In this document: positions 32,630 through 43,059 of the stretch, in pieces
Numbering within the stretch: the first letter of the stretch is position 1
Layout of the letters: each line of letters starts with the position of its first letter
Source: JACJYM01 sp965230495
GTDB taxonomy: Bacteria > Bacteroidota > Bacteroidia > Chitinophagales > Saprospiraceae
DNA length: 64,000 nucleotides
Assembly: GCA_965230495.1 (NCBI GenBank)
Contig: OZ246004.1
Location: 930,001 to 994,000 of the forward strand
Direction of reading: 5' to 3'
Position numbers and translations under genes: made by a program
Notes under the pieces: generated by a model
What the model saw: the letters and a program-made list of their open reading frames with translations, nothing else
The model's database searches: none
Told to the model about the DNA's origin: nothing

Positions 32630-33381
32630 TAATAGTAAATTATTTCCTCTTTAGGAGCTTTAAAAAAAGGAAGAAGGATTTCTAGTTTTAGTCCTATAAG
32701 CTGATCATAGCGGGTGTTACCATCGTTTTGCCCGGTATCAAAGTTATGACTCCTAACTGCTTTAGTAAATCCGAGGGTATATTCAATTAATAAATTAGCA
32801 TTAAGTCTTCGATCTTTGGAAAAATATGAATAACCAGTTGTCAGTTTCGTAGCAATACCTCTCGTTAATCTGTCATATCCTTTGCTGTAATCACCATTAA
32901 CAATAATAAATGATTGAGTATCATCTATAAATTCCATATAATGTTGTAATATTCCAACACCTATAGAGGCTCTGATACTATTAAGACTTTCGTTAGATAT
33001 AGGAAATAACTTTCCGACATAAGCTCCCAAATAGATGCCTCTTTCTTTAGGCGTCACTTCGGAATAATTACCAAAAGAACCATAGAGGTTCCCATTTTCT
33101 AATCGGTAGGGAGCAAAGACGTCCTCTTTAACAGACCCATTGAACTTATAATCGAAATCTACTCCATATAAATATTTGTTTTCCAAGATGTTTTCCGCTC
33201 CAATTGAAATCTTAAGATTTCTACCAAATCTATCTTTAAGATCTCCCTGAGGAAATTCAATCCCATAACCAAAATTCAAATTAAACATTCCAAAGAATCC
33301 ATCTTGCTGTGCTAAGGAGATATTAGGAGCCATAAAGGCTAGAAACAAGAAATGAATAAATATATTTTTTGTTTTAATCAT
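32629..33381 (-). CDS. outer-membrane beta-barrel protein
   Basis: A 250-residue protein starting MIKTKNIFIHFLFLAFMAPN with a cleavable signal peptide (…ISLAQQ). Alternating beta strands follow (FGMFNLNFGYGIEFPQGDL, GIYLGAYVGKLFPISNESL, ASIGVGILQHYMEFIDDT, LLIEYTLGFTKAVRSHNFDT). It ends GLKLEILLPFFKAPKEEIIYY. This fits a small outer-membrane porin-like barrel of the Bacteroidota. Its stop overlaps the GTG start of waaA by one base. The role is unknown; coupling to waaA suggests an envelope-assembly context but does not prove it. Confidence 0.7.
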   Translation of the reverse strand: MIKTKNIFIHFLFLAFMAPNISLAQQDGFFGMFNLNFGYGIEFPQGDLKDRFGRNLKISIGAENILENKYLYGVDFDYKFNGSVKEDVFAPYRLENGNLYGSFGNYSEVTPKERGIYLGAYVGKLFPISNESLNSIRASIGVGILQHYMEFIDDTQSFIIVNGDYSKGYDRLTRGIATKLTTGYSYFSKDRRLNANLLIEYTLGFTKAVRSHNFDTGQNDGNTRYDQLIGLKLEILLPFFKAPKEEIIYY

Positions 33382-33565
33382 AAAGTAAAATATTAGCACA
33401 TTTTAATTCTATCTCAATGCAACTCTCTATATTTGGAACGAATTTAAATGAAATTTGTCCACGAATATAACAAAACAGCTCGAAGATATTTCACTAGATA
33501 GGTGTAGAAATTTGTGCTTATGATTTTGCAGACAATGGGATATGAAATTTAATAGTTGAACGAGT

Positions 33566-34516
33566 ATGATCGAAAGGAAAAAAAAGATTTTAATTACTGG
33601 AGCTGCAGGATTTATAGGTTCTCATCTCTGTGATAGATTTATTGGAGAAGGATATCATGTGGTTGGAATGGATAATTTACTGACTGGGAGTTTGAGTAAT
33701 ATTCAGCATTTGTTTCCAAATGAGAGTTTTGAATACTACCATCATGATGTTTCTAAATTCGTCCATGTGCCAGGTGATTTAGATTACATATTGCATTTTG
33801 CCTCACCTGCAAGTCCGATTGATTATTTAGAAATGCCTATCCAAACGCTTAAAGTAGGATCTTTAGGTACTCATAATCTTCTAGGTTTGGCAAAAGCTAA
33901 GTCAGCGAGGATACTTATAGCTTCGACATCAGAAGTTTACGGTGATCCGTTAGTTCACCCACAAACAGAAGATTATTGGGGTAATGTTAATCCAATTGGC
34001 CCAAGAGGTGTGTATGATGAGGCCAAGAGATTTCAAGAGGCCATAACTATGGCTTATCATAATGTTCATGGCATTGAAACACGTATAGTTAGAATTTTTA
34101 ATACATATGGTCCCAGAATGCGTGTCAATGATGGAAGAGTCCTTCCGGCTTTTTTCTCACAAGCGATTAGAGGAGAAGGTCTAACTGTTTTTGGAGATGG
34201 AAGTCAAACCAGAAGTTTTTGTTATGTTGATGATTTGGTAGAAGGAATCTATAGATTATTGTTAAGCGATTATCATCTTCCGGTCAATTTGGGTAATCCT
34301 TCAGAGATAACCATTTCGGAATTTGCAAATGAGATATTAGAGTTAGTAGGCAATTCTAATGCACACTTAATCAACAAACCTTTGCCAACAGATGATCCAA
34401 AGCAAAGAAAACCTGATATCTCCCTTGCAAAACGCATTTTGGATTGGGAACCAACAATCAATAGAAGGGAGGGACTTGAGCGGACCTACGAATATTTTAA
34501 GGAAGTAGTTAAATAG
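33566..34516 (+). CDS. UDP-glucuronate decarboxylase-type SDR (UXS-like)
   Basis: A 316-residue extended SDR. TGAAGFIGSH (residues 11-20) binds NAD, and the catalytic pair is Y150/K154 in GVYDEAKR with STSEVYGDP upstream. FNTYGPRM and GDGSQTRSFCYVDDLVEGI follow. This order and the YDEAKR form are characteristic of UDP-glucuronate decarboxylases that make UDP-xylose, although other UDP-sugar epimerases/decarboxylases are close relatives. It is cytoplasmic and supplies a nucleotide sugar for surface glycans. No glycan cluster is adjacent. Confidence 0.85.
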   Translation: MIERKKKILITGAAGFIGSHLCDRFIGEGYHVVGMDNLLTGSLSNIQHLFPNESFEYYHHDVSKFVHVPGDLDYILHFASPASPIDYLEMPIQTLKVGSLGTHNLLGLAKAKSARILIASTSEVYGDPLVHPQTEDYWGNVNPIGPRGVYDEAKRFQEAITMAYHNVHGIETRIVRIFNTYGPRMRVNDGRVLPAFFSQAIRGEGLTVFGDGSQTRSFCYVDDLVEGIYRLLLSDYHLPVNLGNPSEITISEFANEILELVGNSNAHLINKPLPTDDPKQRKPDISLAKRILDWEPTINRREGLERTYEYFKEVVK

Positions 34517-34526
34517 ACAGAAATAT

Positions 34527-35669
34527 TTAATTGTTCATAATCTGTCGGCTGATAACCAATTTTTGTATTTCACTTGTTCCTTCGCCAATTGTACATAGTT
34601 TTGAGTCTCTGTAAAATTTTTCTACAGGAAATTCTTTAGTATATCCATAACCTCCAAATATTTGCACAGCATCCGTAGCTATTTGCACGCATATTTCAGA
34701 TGCATAATATTTAGCCATGGCAGCAACTTTAGTCATTGGTTTTTTCTGATTTTTTAAATATGCGGCTTTCCGAGTTAATAGTTCTGCAGCTTCTATTTTG
34801 GTAGCCATATCTGCCAGTTTGAAACTAATGGCTTGAAATCTTGAAATAGTTTTGCCAAACTGTTCTCTTTCCTGAGAATACTTGACTGAAGCTTCGTAAG
34901 CCCCCTTGGCTATACCTAACGAAAGAGCAGCGATACTGATTCTCCCTCCATCTAATACTTTCATTGCTTGTATAAAACCTTCACCTACATTACCCAGCAC
35001 TTGGTCTTTATGTACACGACAATCTTGAAATATCATTTCGGCTGTTTCACTTGCTCGCATTCCTAGTTTATTTTCTTTCTTTCCAGCCATAAATCCAGGA
35101 GTCCCTCTTTCGACAACGAATGCGGTTATGCCCCGACTATCTAAAAGATCTCCAGTACGTGCTAAGACTACGGCAATATCTCCTGAAATGCCATGAGTAA
35201 TCCAATTCTTTGCACCATTAATGATAAAATAATCTCCATCCTCTTCGGCAACCACTTTCATCCGCATTGCATCACTTCCCGTATTAGCTTCTGTTAATCC
35301 CCATGCACCGATATGTTCGCCAGTAGCTAATTTGGGTAAATATTTTTTCTTCTGCTCCTCATTGCCAAACTGAAGTATATGTCCAGTGCAGAGGGAATTA
35401 TGGGCTGCGACCGATAATCCTAGAGAACCACAAACTTTACCAATCTCTCCTAAAATCGTAATATACTCTTGATATCCTAAACCAGCTCCACCATAGACTT
35501 CAGGAACTAAAACTCCCAAAAAGCCTAATTGACCTGCCTCTTTCATAGCTTCAATTGGAAAATATTGACTCTCATCCCACTTCATAACGTTAGGAAGTAT
35601 TGTACTTTGGGCATACTGTCTAGCCGCTTCCTGAATCATCTCTAAATTCTCAAGGGTGATATTTTCCAT
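34527..35669 (-). CDS. acyl-CoA dehydrogenase
   Basis: A 380-residue flavoenzyme. It has the FAD-domain segments LGFLGVLVPEVYGGAGLGY, AWGLTEANTGSDAMRMK and NWITHGISGD, the helical FGKTISRFQAISFKLADMA, and the catalytic-region AVQIFGGYGYTKEFPVEKFY followed by IGEGTSEIQKLVISRQI. It catalyses the first oxidation of fatty-acid or branched-chain beta-oxidation and passes electrons to ETF. The length is standard. It stands alone; a thiolase gene is 17 kb away. Chain-length preference cannot be judged. Confidence 0.93.
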   Translation of the reverse strand: MENITLENLEMIQEAARQYAQSTILPNVMKWDESQYFPIEAMKEAGQLGFLGVLVPEVYGGAGLGYQEYITILGEIGKVCGSLGLSVAAHNSLCTGHILQFGNEEQKKKYLPKLATGEHIGAWGLTEANTGSDAMRMKVVAEEDGDYFIINGAKNWITHGISGDIAVVLARTGDLLDSRGITAFVVERGTPGFMAGKKENKLGMRASETAEMIFQDCRVHKDQVLGNVGEGFIQAMKVLDGGRISIAALSLGIAKGAYEASVKYSQEREQFGKTISRFQAISFKLADMATKIEAAELLTRKAAYLKNQKKPMTKVAAMAKYYASEICVQIATDAVQIFGGYGYTKEFPVEKFYRDSKLCTIGEGTSEIQKLVISRQIMNN

Positions 35670-35855
35670 CTGTATATAATTAATTATGATGCAAAACTAA
35701 AATTTTATCTACAATGATAAAATATTGTATAATCAATTATATGTTTCATAACTCCTAAAAATGTTTTTAGCCTGAAAATCTAGTCATTAGTAGAATATTT
35801 CGGTGTTGATGTAATATTTTTTGCATTTTTGTGCAAATTTTAAAATCAATCAGAA

Positions 35856-37178
35856 ATGAATAGAATTGTAATGACATTTTTAGCTTTGTTCATTGGAGTA
35901 GGGTTTGTCCAAGCCCAAATGAACAAAGTTGAGTTTCAAGAATTTACTTTGGATAATGGACTCCATGTTATCTTACACCAGGATAACAGTACACCGATTG
36001 TTGCGGTTTCAGTAATGTATCATGTGGGATCTAAAAATGAGAATCCCGATAAGACAGGATTTGCTCATTTCTTTGAACATCTTTTATTTGAAGGTTCAGA
36101 GAATATTGAAAGAGGAGAGTATGACAAATATATTGAGAAAGCCGGTGGTACATTAAATGCAAATACAACCTATGATCGTACCTATTATTTTGAAATTCTT
36201 CCTTCAAACCAATTGGAATTAGGATGTTGGTTAGAGTCTGAAAGAATGCTACACGCAAAGGTGGAGAATGAAGGTATCGAAACGCAGAGAGAAGTGGTTA
36301 AAGAAGAGAGAAGACAGCGAATAGATAATCAGCCTTATGGTAGTATTTTAGAGCAATCTATGAAAAGAGCTTATACCGTGCACCCTTACAGATGGCCGGT
36401 AATTGGAAGTATGGATCATTTAAATGCTGCAGAAGAGGCGGATTACAAGAATTTTTATAAAGATTTCTACGTCCCTAACAATGCAATAGTTTCTATTGCT
36501 GGTGATATTGATTATGCTGAGGCAAGAGCTTTTGTAGAAAAGTATTTTGGTTCTATACCGAGAGGTGCAGAGGTTGCCAGACCCAATATTGTAGAGCCTC
36601 CTCTCAAGGCGGAAGTAAGAGATACTGTTTATGACAATATTCAATTACCTGCGGTAATTCAGACATATAGAATTCCTGCACAAGGGACTCCTGATTATTA
36701 TGCAGTTAGTATGTTAGGGACTTTGCTTTCTCAAGGAGAATCTTCAAGATTAAATAAAGCATTGGTGGACGAGCAACAAAAAGCTGTTTTTGTAGGTAAC
36801 TTTCCTTTGGGATTAGAAGATCCGGGTGTAGCCATTGCTTTTGGTATTTGCAATATGGGAGTTGATGTAATGGATGTTGAAGCAGCAATGGATGCCGAAG
36901 TAGAAAAGGTGCAAACTGAATTGATATCTGATGAAGAGTTCCAGAAGTTGAGAAATCAAGTTGAAAATGATTTTATTTCTTCTAATAGTAGAATAGCAGG
37001 TATAGCTGAAAGCTTGGCAAATTATAAGATGTACTTTGGGGATACTAATCTTATTAATACCGAATTGGATAGATATTTAGCCGTAACTAAAGAAGATATT
37101 ATGAGAGTGGCTAAGCAATATTATAATAAGAATAATAGAGTTACATTACATTATTTACCTAAGCCAGTAAACCCTTAA
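35856..37178 (+). CDS. M16 family zinc peptidase, catalytic subunit
   Basis: A 440-residue insulinase-family protease with a signal peptide (MNRIVMTFLALFIGVGFVQA). The inverted zinc motif HFFEH is at residues 71-75, and the third ligand lies in the downstream TQREVVKEERRQRIDNQPYG helix. It is the active half of an M16B pair. The next gene supplies a non-catalytic partner, as in other heterodimeric periplasmic M16 proteases. The signal peptide indicates a periplasmic location. Spacing to the partner gene is 29 bases. Substrates are probably short peptides or unfolded protein. Confidence 0.9.
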   Translation: MNRIVMTFLALFIGVGFVQAQMNKVEFQEFTLDNGLHVILHQDNSTPIVAVSVMYHVGSKNENPDKTGFAHFFEHLLFEGSENIERGEYDKYIEKAGGTLNANTTYDRTYYFEILPSNQLELGCWLESERMLHAKVENEGIETQREVVKEERRQRIDNQPYGSILEQSMKRAYTVHPYRWPVIGSMDHLNAAEEADYKNFYKDFYVPNNAIVSIAGDIDYAEARAFVEKYFGSIPRGAEVARPNIVEPPLKAEVRDTVYDNIQLPAVIQTYRIPAQGTPDYYAVSMLGTLLSQGESSRLNKALVDEQQKAVFVGNFPLGLEDPGVAIAFGICNMGVDVMDVEAAMDAEVEKVQTELISDEEFQKLRNQVENDFISSNSRIAGIAESLANYKMYFGDTNLINTELDRYLAVTKEDIMRVAKQYYNKNNRVTLHYLPKPVNP

Positions 37179-37207
37179 TTCATAAATAAATACAACAAAA
37201 AAATAAG

Positions 37208-39355
37208 ATGATGAATATAAAGAAGTTAGTTTTATTAAGTCTTTTGAGTTCATTGATGTTTATTCAATGTAACAAGAGTACTAAAAAGATGACTACATCT
37301 GTTGATAAGGTTGTCCAAGAGGTAGAAGATCTTTCTTGGAGATCCGCAGCTCCTCAGGCTGGAGAAGCTAGACCTATTAAAATTGGTGATTATCAAACTT
37401 TCCAACTAGAAAATGGTCTGACTGTGATAGTTGTTGAAAACCATAAGTTACCAAGAGTAAGCTACCAATTGTCATTAAAGCACAAGCAAATCTCAGAAAA
37501 TGAGATGGTAGGTATGGTTGATTTTGCAGGACAGTTAATGTCTAGGGGAACTAAGACAAGATCTAAGGCAGATATAGATGGAGCAGTTGATTATATTGGA
37601 GCAAACTTTAATACTTGGGGTTATGGTATGTTTGGTTCTTCTTTGAAAAAACATTCTGGCAAACTCTTAAATGTAATGACAGATGTTTTATATAACCCAA
37701 CTTTTCCTGAAGAAGAGTTTGAAAAGATAAAAAAACAAACTATTTCAGGGCTTGAATCTTCAAAAACAGATCCTAACCAAATGGTTAGTAATGTAGCTGC
37801 TGTCTTGAATTATGGTAAGGATCACCCTTACGGGGAGATTCAGACCTTTGATGCAGTAGATCAAATTACTGTTGATGCTTGTAAAAGTTACTATAATACT
37901 TTCTTTAAGCCCAATAATGCATATTTAGTTGTAGTTGGAGATCTTTCCTTGGAAGAAGCTAAGACAATTGTAGATGAAAACTTTGGTTCTTGGAAAAAAG
38001 GAGTGGTTCCAGTTATTGACCATGAGATGCCAAAAGCTCCTGAGTCAACAGAAGTATCTGTTGTCAATAAGGATGGTGCTGTACAATCAGTAATAAATGT
38101 GACATATCCAATAGATCTGAAGCCTGGAGGACCGGATGCAATCAAGGCCTCTGTAATGAATTCAATTCTTGGAGGAGGCATATTCTCTGGAAGATTAATG
38201 CAAAATCTAAGAGAAGATAAAGCATACACCTATGGCGCAAGGTCATCAACCAGAGCCGATAGATTAGTAGGGAATTTCAATGCTTTTGCAAGTGTTAGAA
38301 ATGAAGTTACAGACAGTTCAGTAAATGAATTCCTATATGAGATGAGAAGAATGACAACTGAGGCAGTGTCAGAAGAAGACTTACAACTTACTAAAAACTC
38401 ATTGGCAGGTAATTTTGCAAGATCATTAGAATCTCCACAAACAATAGCAAGATTCGCTTTAAATACTTACAGATATAATCTTCCTAAGGATTACTATAAT
38501 ACGTATTTACAAAAATTGGATCAGGTCACCATTGCTGATGTTACGGAGATGTCTATGAAATATATAAGACCGGATAGAGCCAATATAGTTATTGCTGGAA
38601 ACAAAGACGATATATCGGAAAAACTTTTGAGATTTGATTCGGACGGTAAAATAGATTATTATGATGCTTTTGGTAATGAGGTTAAAAATGATATTGCTTT
38701 ACCTGAAGGATTGACAGCTCAAAATATTATTGACGATTATATTGCAGCGACTGGTGGTAGGGACAAGCTTATGAGTATAAAAACTATGACTTCAAAGTCA
38801 GAGATGGAAATGATGGGTCAAGTTGCCGAGATCGAAGTAAATATGAAGGAAGGTAACAAATATGCTATGAAGATGAGTATGATGGGCAATGTAATGCAAG
38901 AGCAAAAATTTGACGGAACTAAAGGATATATGGGAGGTATGGGTCAAAGTAAAACTATTACTGAAGGACCAGAGCTTGAGCAGCTAAAGGGTGAGTCTGA
39001 AATGTTTAAACAATTGAACTATGCTTCTAATGGAACCACTTTAGAGTTAAAAGGAGTAGAAAATGTTGATGGGACTGATTGTTATAAGGTGGCAGTTAAA
39101 TCGAAATCAGGGAAGGAAACTACTCAGTTTTATGATATAAAAACTAACTATTTAATCAGAGAGGTTTCTAGTCAAGATGGTCCACAAGGTCCAATGAATA
39201 TAACGACGGATTTAGCGGATTATTCAGAAACCAACGGTATATCATCTCCTCAGACTATTAAAATAACAGGAGCAGCTCCATTTCCTTTAGTAATGAAGGT
39301 GAAAGAAGTAATTTATAATGCTGCTATGGACGATTCGATATTTAGTATCAATTAA
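37208..39355 (+). CDS. M16 family non-catalytic partner with C-terminal lipoprotein-type domain
   Basis: A 715-residue protein with a lipoprotein-type N-terminus (LLSLLSSLMFIQC). Residues about 50-480 form an M16 pair of domains, but the zinc motif is replaced: the equivalent helix reads MVDFAGQLMSRGT. The partner-type arginine/tyrosine region is retained in RLMQNLREDKAYTYGARSS. After about residue 500 comes a 200-residue beta domain (TAQNIIDDYIAATGGRDKLM, then FDGTKGYMGGMG) like LolA/DUF4292-type lipoprotein carriers. Co-encoded with an active M16 subunit, it should complete the protease chamber and anchor it to a membrane. The role of the extra domain is unknown. Confidence 0.85.
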   Translation: MMNIKKLVLLSLLSSLMFIQCNKSTKKMTTSVDKVVQEVEDLSWRSAAPQAGEARPIKIGDYQTFQLENGLTVIVVENHKLPRVSYQLSLKHKQISENEMVGMVDFAGQLMSRGTKTRSKADIDGAVDYIGANFNTWGYGMFGSSLKKHSGKLLNVMTDVLYNPTFPEEEFEKIKKQTISGLESSKTDPNQMVSNVAAVLNYGKDHPYGEIQTFDAVDQITVDACKSYYNTFFKPNNAYLVVVGDLSLEEAKTIVDENFGSWKKGVVPVIDHEMPKAPESTEVSVVNKDGAVQSVINVTYPIDLKPGGPDAIKASVMNSILGGGIFSGRLMQNLREDKAYTYGARSSTRADRLVGNFNAFASVRNEVTDSSVNEFLYEMRRMTTEAVSEEDLQLTKNSLAGNFARSLESPQTIARFALNTYRYNLPKDYYNTYLQKLDQVTIADVTEMSMKYIRPDRANIVIAGNKDDISEKLLRFDSDGKIDYYDAFGNEVKNDIALPEGLTAQNIIDDYIAATGGRDKLMSIKTMTSKSEMEMMGQVAEIEVNMKEGNKYAMKMSMMGNVMQEQKFDGTKGYMGGMGQSKTITEGPELEQLKGESEMFKQLNYASNGTTLELKGVENVDGTDCYKVAVKSKSGKETTQFYDIKTNYLIREVSSQDGPQGPMNITTDLADYSETNGISSPQTIKITGAAPFPLVMKVKEVIYNAAMDDSIFSIN

Positions 39356-39376
39356 AACATAAATTATATTTTAATG

Positions 39377-39406
39377 AAGGCTCAATCTGATAAGATTGGG
39401 CCTTTC
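39377..39406 (+). terminator. terminator of the M16 gene pair
   Basis: AAGGCTCAATC and GATTGGGCCTT form a stem with one T-G pair, followed by TTCTTATT. It lies 20 bases after the stop of the second M16 gene and just inside the end of the leftward gene. Confidence 0.6.
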
Positions 39407-41071
39407 TTATTGGATAATTAGTTTTTTTAAAGTGGTACGGTCATCAATAGTTATTTTAAGAAAATAAATTCCTTTTCTCCATTTTCTAGAAATACTTTCG
39501 ATATTAAAGTATCGAGCGATAAATTCACCAGCAGTAGAGTAAACTTCCAACTGATTTATTCTCCGGTTAAAGTTGATCTCCTGTGAGTTGCTAGGATTGG
39601 GGTAAACAATTAAATAGGGATTGCTGTTAAAAACTTTCAAATTGGTTGATTTACATAGAGTTCGTTCTTGATTCCAAAATTGATCTGAAAATTTCTTAAT
39701 TAATAGACTATCAAAATCTTCTATTTTTTTGTAGATATCTTCCTTATAGTCCCATGCTGAAAGTGCAAAAGAATAAGTATTAATATCATTTGGCAAAACT
39801 GTAAAACTTCTTACGTGCTGTACGGCTACTTTTCTATGATCAGTTAGGAAATCAACGTGTTCACTAATCCATCCATTTCCACTATATATATCGCCAGGGA
39901 ATATATAATTGGTTATCAGAGAATCTTCTGATGCATAACCATCATTACCAAAGTAGAGTGGCTTTCCGTCCACCCACTCGTTTCTATTAATATAAGTGAA
40001 ATCATTTATGGGTAGTAGAGACAGGTTATCGTTTTTAGAGAAGAAGGGGTGATAATAATATCTCATATAGTCAAGTTGACTTTTCTCCTCCTGTTCAAAT
40101 TCTTGTAAGCAATTGTTTTCCCAATTAGTTCTGACAGATCCAATATTTAGTTTTTTTGAAATGTAGGCTATCTCATTGCCCTTATAACTATAGTCAGAAA
40201 ATTCGAGATCGGGTACATTATCAAACTGTATCAGAGAAGCGTAATAAGGATAAGTAGCTATGTCATCATCCCCGTTTAGTCCAAATGACGATTCATGCAG
40301 TAAGCTGATTCCCGAACATTGGTAAGGAATATCGTTCAGAGATTGTATATAGATATTTAAGAATATGGTATTATTTAACAATTCATCTGTATCCGAATAT
40401 GCGTAGATGACAAAAGATATGTTTGCTAATATTCCACCGTGATCATAAGTTGATGTGAAATACATTATTTCATTAGGAATCTCATCTATAGGAACCAGAT
40501 TATTAGAATCATAATGATATGGAATATCACCAAGTTCAGGATTATATGTGCAAGTATTAGATACGTCAACGAAGGGAGCTACAGCAATACCAGCGGCAGC
40601 CAAACTTTCAAAGTCTACTTCTGAATTATATTTAGTTTCACGAGCCGGCCAGTTAAATATTTCAGGTATTGGCTCATCGATAAATCCATTGTCCTCAAAG
40701 TCTGAGAGGTGATTAATAATTTGATCCTTCGTTACAGAATAAAAGTTATTCAACGGGTAGTAATTTTCGAATTGATCTTTAATACCAGTTCTTAGGGTGT
40801 TGCCAGTTACCCAATCAGACATTTTGTTTCGAATACTGTAAGTATTGAATAAAGCGTCTTGAGCTGAGAATAGTATTCCTATTTGATGAATGAGACTGCC
40901 TTCTATGTCCTTTCTGGTAAACCCTAGACTAGGTTCGTTACTATTATACCCAATTTGCCCATCATTTGTAAAAGAGCAGACTATATTATTGGTCTGAAAT
41001 GTATAACTAGTATCCTGTGAGATTATCGAATTAATCGCAACAATAAACATTCCCAGAATAGTTAATTTCAT
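39407..41071 (-). CDS. secreted protein with T9SS C-terminal sorting domain
   Basis: A 554-residue protein with a signal peptide (MKLTILGMFIVAINSIISQ) and a C-terminal type IX sorting domain (LIVYPNPSNSQEINF, VYSTAGEFIARYF, GIYFLKITIDDRTTLKKLII). The central 400 residues are rich in aspartate, asparagine and tyrosine and resemble uncharacterised T9SS cargo of marine Bacteroidota. No catalytic motif stands out. It should be exported across the outer membrane and attached to the cell surface or released. It lies between the M16 pair and a TonB receptor but is not clearly linked to either. Confidence 0.75.
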   Translation of the reverse strand: MKLTILGMFIVAINSIISQDTSYTFQTNNIVCSFTNDGQIGYNSNEPSLGFTRKDIEGSLIHQIGILFSAQDALFNTYSIRNKMSDWVTGNTLRTGIKDQFENYYPLNNFYSVTKDQIINHLSDFEDNGFIDEPIPEIFNWPARETKYNSEVDFESLAAAGIAVAPFVDVSNTCTYNPELGDIPYHYDSNNLVPIDEIPNEIMYFTSTYDHGGILANISFVIYAYSDTDELLNNTIFLNIYIQSLNDIPYQCSGISLLHESSFGLNGDDDIATYPYYASLIQFDNVPDLEFSDYSYKGNEIAYISKKLNIGSVRTNWENNCLQEFEQEEKSQLDYMRYYYHPFFSKNDNLSLLPINDFTYINRNEWVDGKPLYFGNDGYASEDSLITNYIFPGDIYSGNGWISEHVDFLTDHRKVAVQHVRSFTVLPNDINTYSFALSAWDYKEDIYKKIEDFDSLLIKKFSDQFWNQERTLCKSTNLKVFNSNPYLIVYPNPSNSQEINFNRRINQLEVYSTAGEFIARYFNIESISRKWRKGIYFLKITIDDRTTLKKLIIQ

Positions 41072-41115
41072 GAAGGTTTGATATTATAACAAATTTAACC
41101 AATTAAGAAACTAAA

Positions 41116-43059
41116 CTAATCAAAATTCAGTGATAAACCCACCATAATCCACCTTTTCGGCATACGAGCACCTAATATTTCTTGGTATTCCGTATTCGTA
41201 AGATTATTCACTTTAAAATAAGGTCTAAGATTTCCATCATGAAAAGATTTTGACAACTTTATATGGTTAAGTAAGTAATCTGATTTGACTTCGGCATTAA
41301 TACCTTCTATGATTTCTTCATTTCTGTTGATATATTGTCCATTGTAGCTAAGAGACCATTTATTCCATGAGAAATTCAAATTGAGGTTCAATTGATGGTT
41401 AGGGTGGTTAGCCAAATATTTAGATATTTCGCCTTCCTCAGCCTTACTTGAAAGATAAGTATAGGAGATATCTGTTTGGAAATTACATCTATTCCAGACC
41501 GGATTATAAGAAAAGATTAATTCCAGCCCTTTAGTAGTACTTTTTGAAATATTTTGAGTGAAATAATATTCGCTATCAGGTTGTAAATTGTCCAACCCTT
41601 CTATGTCGTTAGAGTTTGTTAAAATATAATCAATAAGATTGCTCGATTTTCGGAGAAATACACTTGAATTAATTCTCAGAGTAGGGATTACTTGATACTT
41701 CATGTTTAATTCAAATGAATGAGCTCTTTCCGCCTCAAGATTCGGATTACCAACATTTCGTCCAGGACTTAACTGGGCTATTTCATAAGAGATATATCTT
41801 TCGGTGAAATCCGCTGCCCTAATAGATTTTCCATACAAAGCCGAAATTTGAATATTATTTGATAGATAAGTGATACTTAACTGGGGGATTAGTTCAGAGC
41901 CAAACCCTTCGTCGTACTCATACCTTAGGCCTCCTTGGGTAAAGATTCGGTCAGATATATACTTTTTCCCCATAGCATATAATCCAAAATTATTATTATT
42001 ATGATCTCCTCTATCGGTACTTTCAATATTTTTCCTCAAATACTGAGCGCCTAGGCTTATTTGGTTTCTTTCGAATAGAATAGTGTGATTAAATTGGGCT
42101 GTTAAAAAATCAGTCGTATGCATGTTAGGGGCAAAGATCGGATTGAAAATAAACTCATCTTCTGCTCGCCGGATTGAAAAACTAGCATTACTCAGAGAAT
42201 TATCTTTATCTATTAAAATATTTGATTGCCAAAACGTATTATTGACTTTTTCAACAGATTCATCAAATGAGCTTTGTGTATAAAAATATTTGGCCGCAAA
42301 ATCTCTTTCATCATATCCAATCCTATTGATCCACCTTACATTATCGTATAATTTAACGGATGCGGCTAAACCCATAGTTCGAAGATCGAAATAGTTGTTA
42401 TAGAGGCTATCATCTGACGTTCCCAACAAAAAATTTGGGTTAAGATGTTGTTCTCCGTCTGAGGATATATTTCTAATACTTGCTGATACAGACCAGTTTT
42501 GTTTAGAAGATTCTAGACTTATATCAGAGATACTAGTATTGTGTTCTCCTCTAGCCAAATCCGCTTTTATGTTTGTGTCCTTGTTGAAAGTAGTATTACA
42601 ATAGCTTTTAGTTTTAATATGAATCACACCTCCTACTGCGTCTGACCCATAAGAAAGGGTAGAAGGACCTCTGATGACTTCAATTCTTTCAATTTCAGAC
42701 AGTGCTATAGGGATATTACTATTGAAATGTGCGGTAAGAGGATCATTTTGCCTTATATCATCTATTACTAGAAGAACTTGAGAAAAAGTAGAGCCTCTAA
42801 TACCAATATCGGCTTGTACACCAAACATTCCTCTGCTATTTATATTTAATCCAACAATATTTCTTAATAATTCGTCTAGACTATTACTTGCAGATGATAA
42901 GATTTCATCTGAGCTTATTACAGTAACACTTTTCGGAGCCTCAATAATGTTATTTGACACTCGTGAAGAAGAGATGGTTACGGAATCAAGGTTATTGAAT
43001 ACTTGACCATTAGTAACTTCAAATTGAAATAGTATTAATATAAATAAGTATTTTTTCAT
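41116..43059 (-). CDS. TonB-dependent receptor (vitamin/siderophore type)
   Basis: A 647-residue outer-membrane receptor without STN or carboxypeptidase-like N-terminal domains. A signal peptide precedes a plug with KSVTVISSDEILSSASNSLD, MFGVQADIGIRGSTFSQVLL and IEVIRGPSTLSYGSDAVGGVI. A 22-strand-type barrel ends ARMPKRWIMVGLSLNFD. This compact BtuB/FepA-like layout suggests uptake of a vitamin, siderophore or metal complex. No riboswitch or transport genes lie next to it. The gene ends 45 bases before the T9SS cargo gene, read the same way. The substrate is unknown. Confidence 0.85.
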   Translation of the reverse strand: MKKYLFILILFQFEVTNGQVFNNLDSVTISSSRVSNNIIEAPKSVTVISSDEILSSASNSLDELLRNIVGLNINSRGMFGVQADIGIRGSTFSQVLLVIDDIRQNDPLTAHFNSNIPIALSEIERIEVIRGPSTLSYGSDAVGGVIHIKTKSYCNTTFNKDTNIKADLARGEHNTSISDISLESSKQNWSVSASIRNISSDGEQHLNPNFLLGTSDDSLYNNYFDLRTMGLAASVKLYDNVRWINRIGYDERDFAAKYFYTQSSFDESVEKVNNTFWQSNILIDKDNSLSNASFSIRRAEDEFIFNPIFAPNMHTTDFLTAQFNHTILFERNQISLGAQYLRKNIESTDRGDHNNNNFGLYAMGKKYISDRIFTQGGLRYEYDEGFGSELIPQLSITYLSNNIQISALYGKSIRAADFTERYISYEIAQLSPGRNVGNPNLEAERAHSFELNMKYQVIPTLRINSSVFLRKSSNLIDYILTNSNDIEGLDNLQPDSEYYFTQNISKSTTKGLELIFSYNPVWNRCNFQTDISYTYLSSKAEEGEISKYLANHPNHQLNLNLNFSWNKWSLSYNGQYINRNEEIIEGINAEVKSDYLLNHIKLSKSFHDGNLRPYFKVNNLTNTEYQEILGARMPKRWIMVGLSLNFD

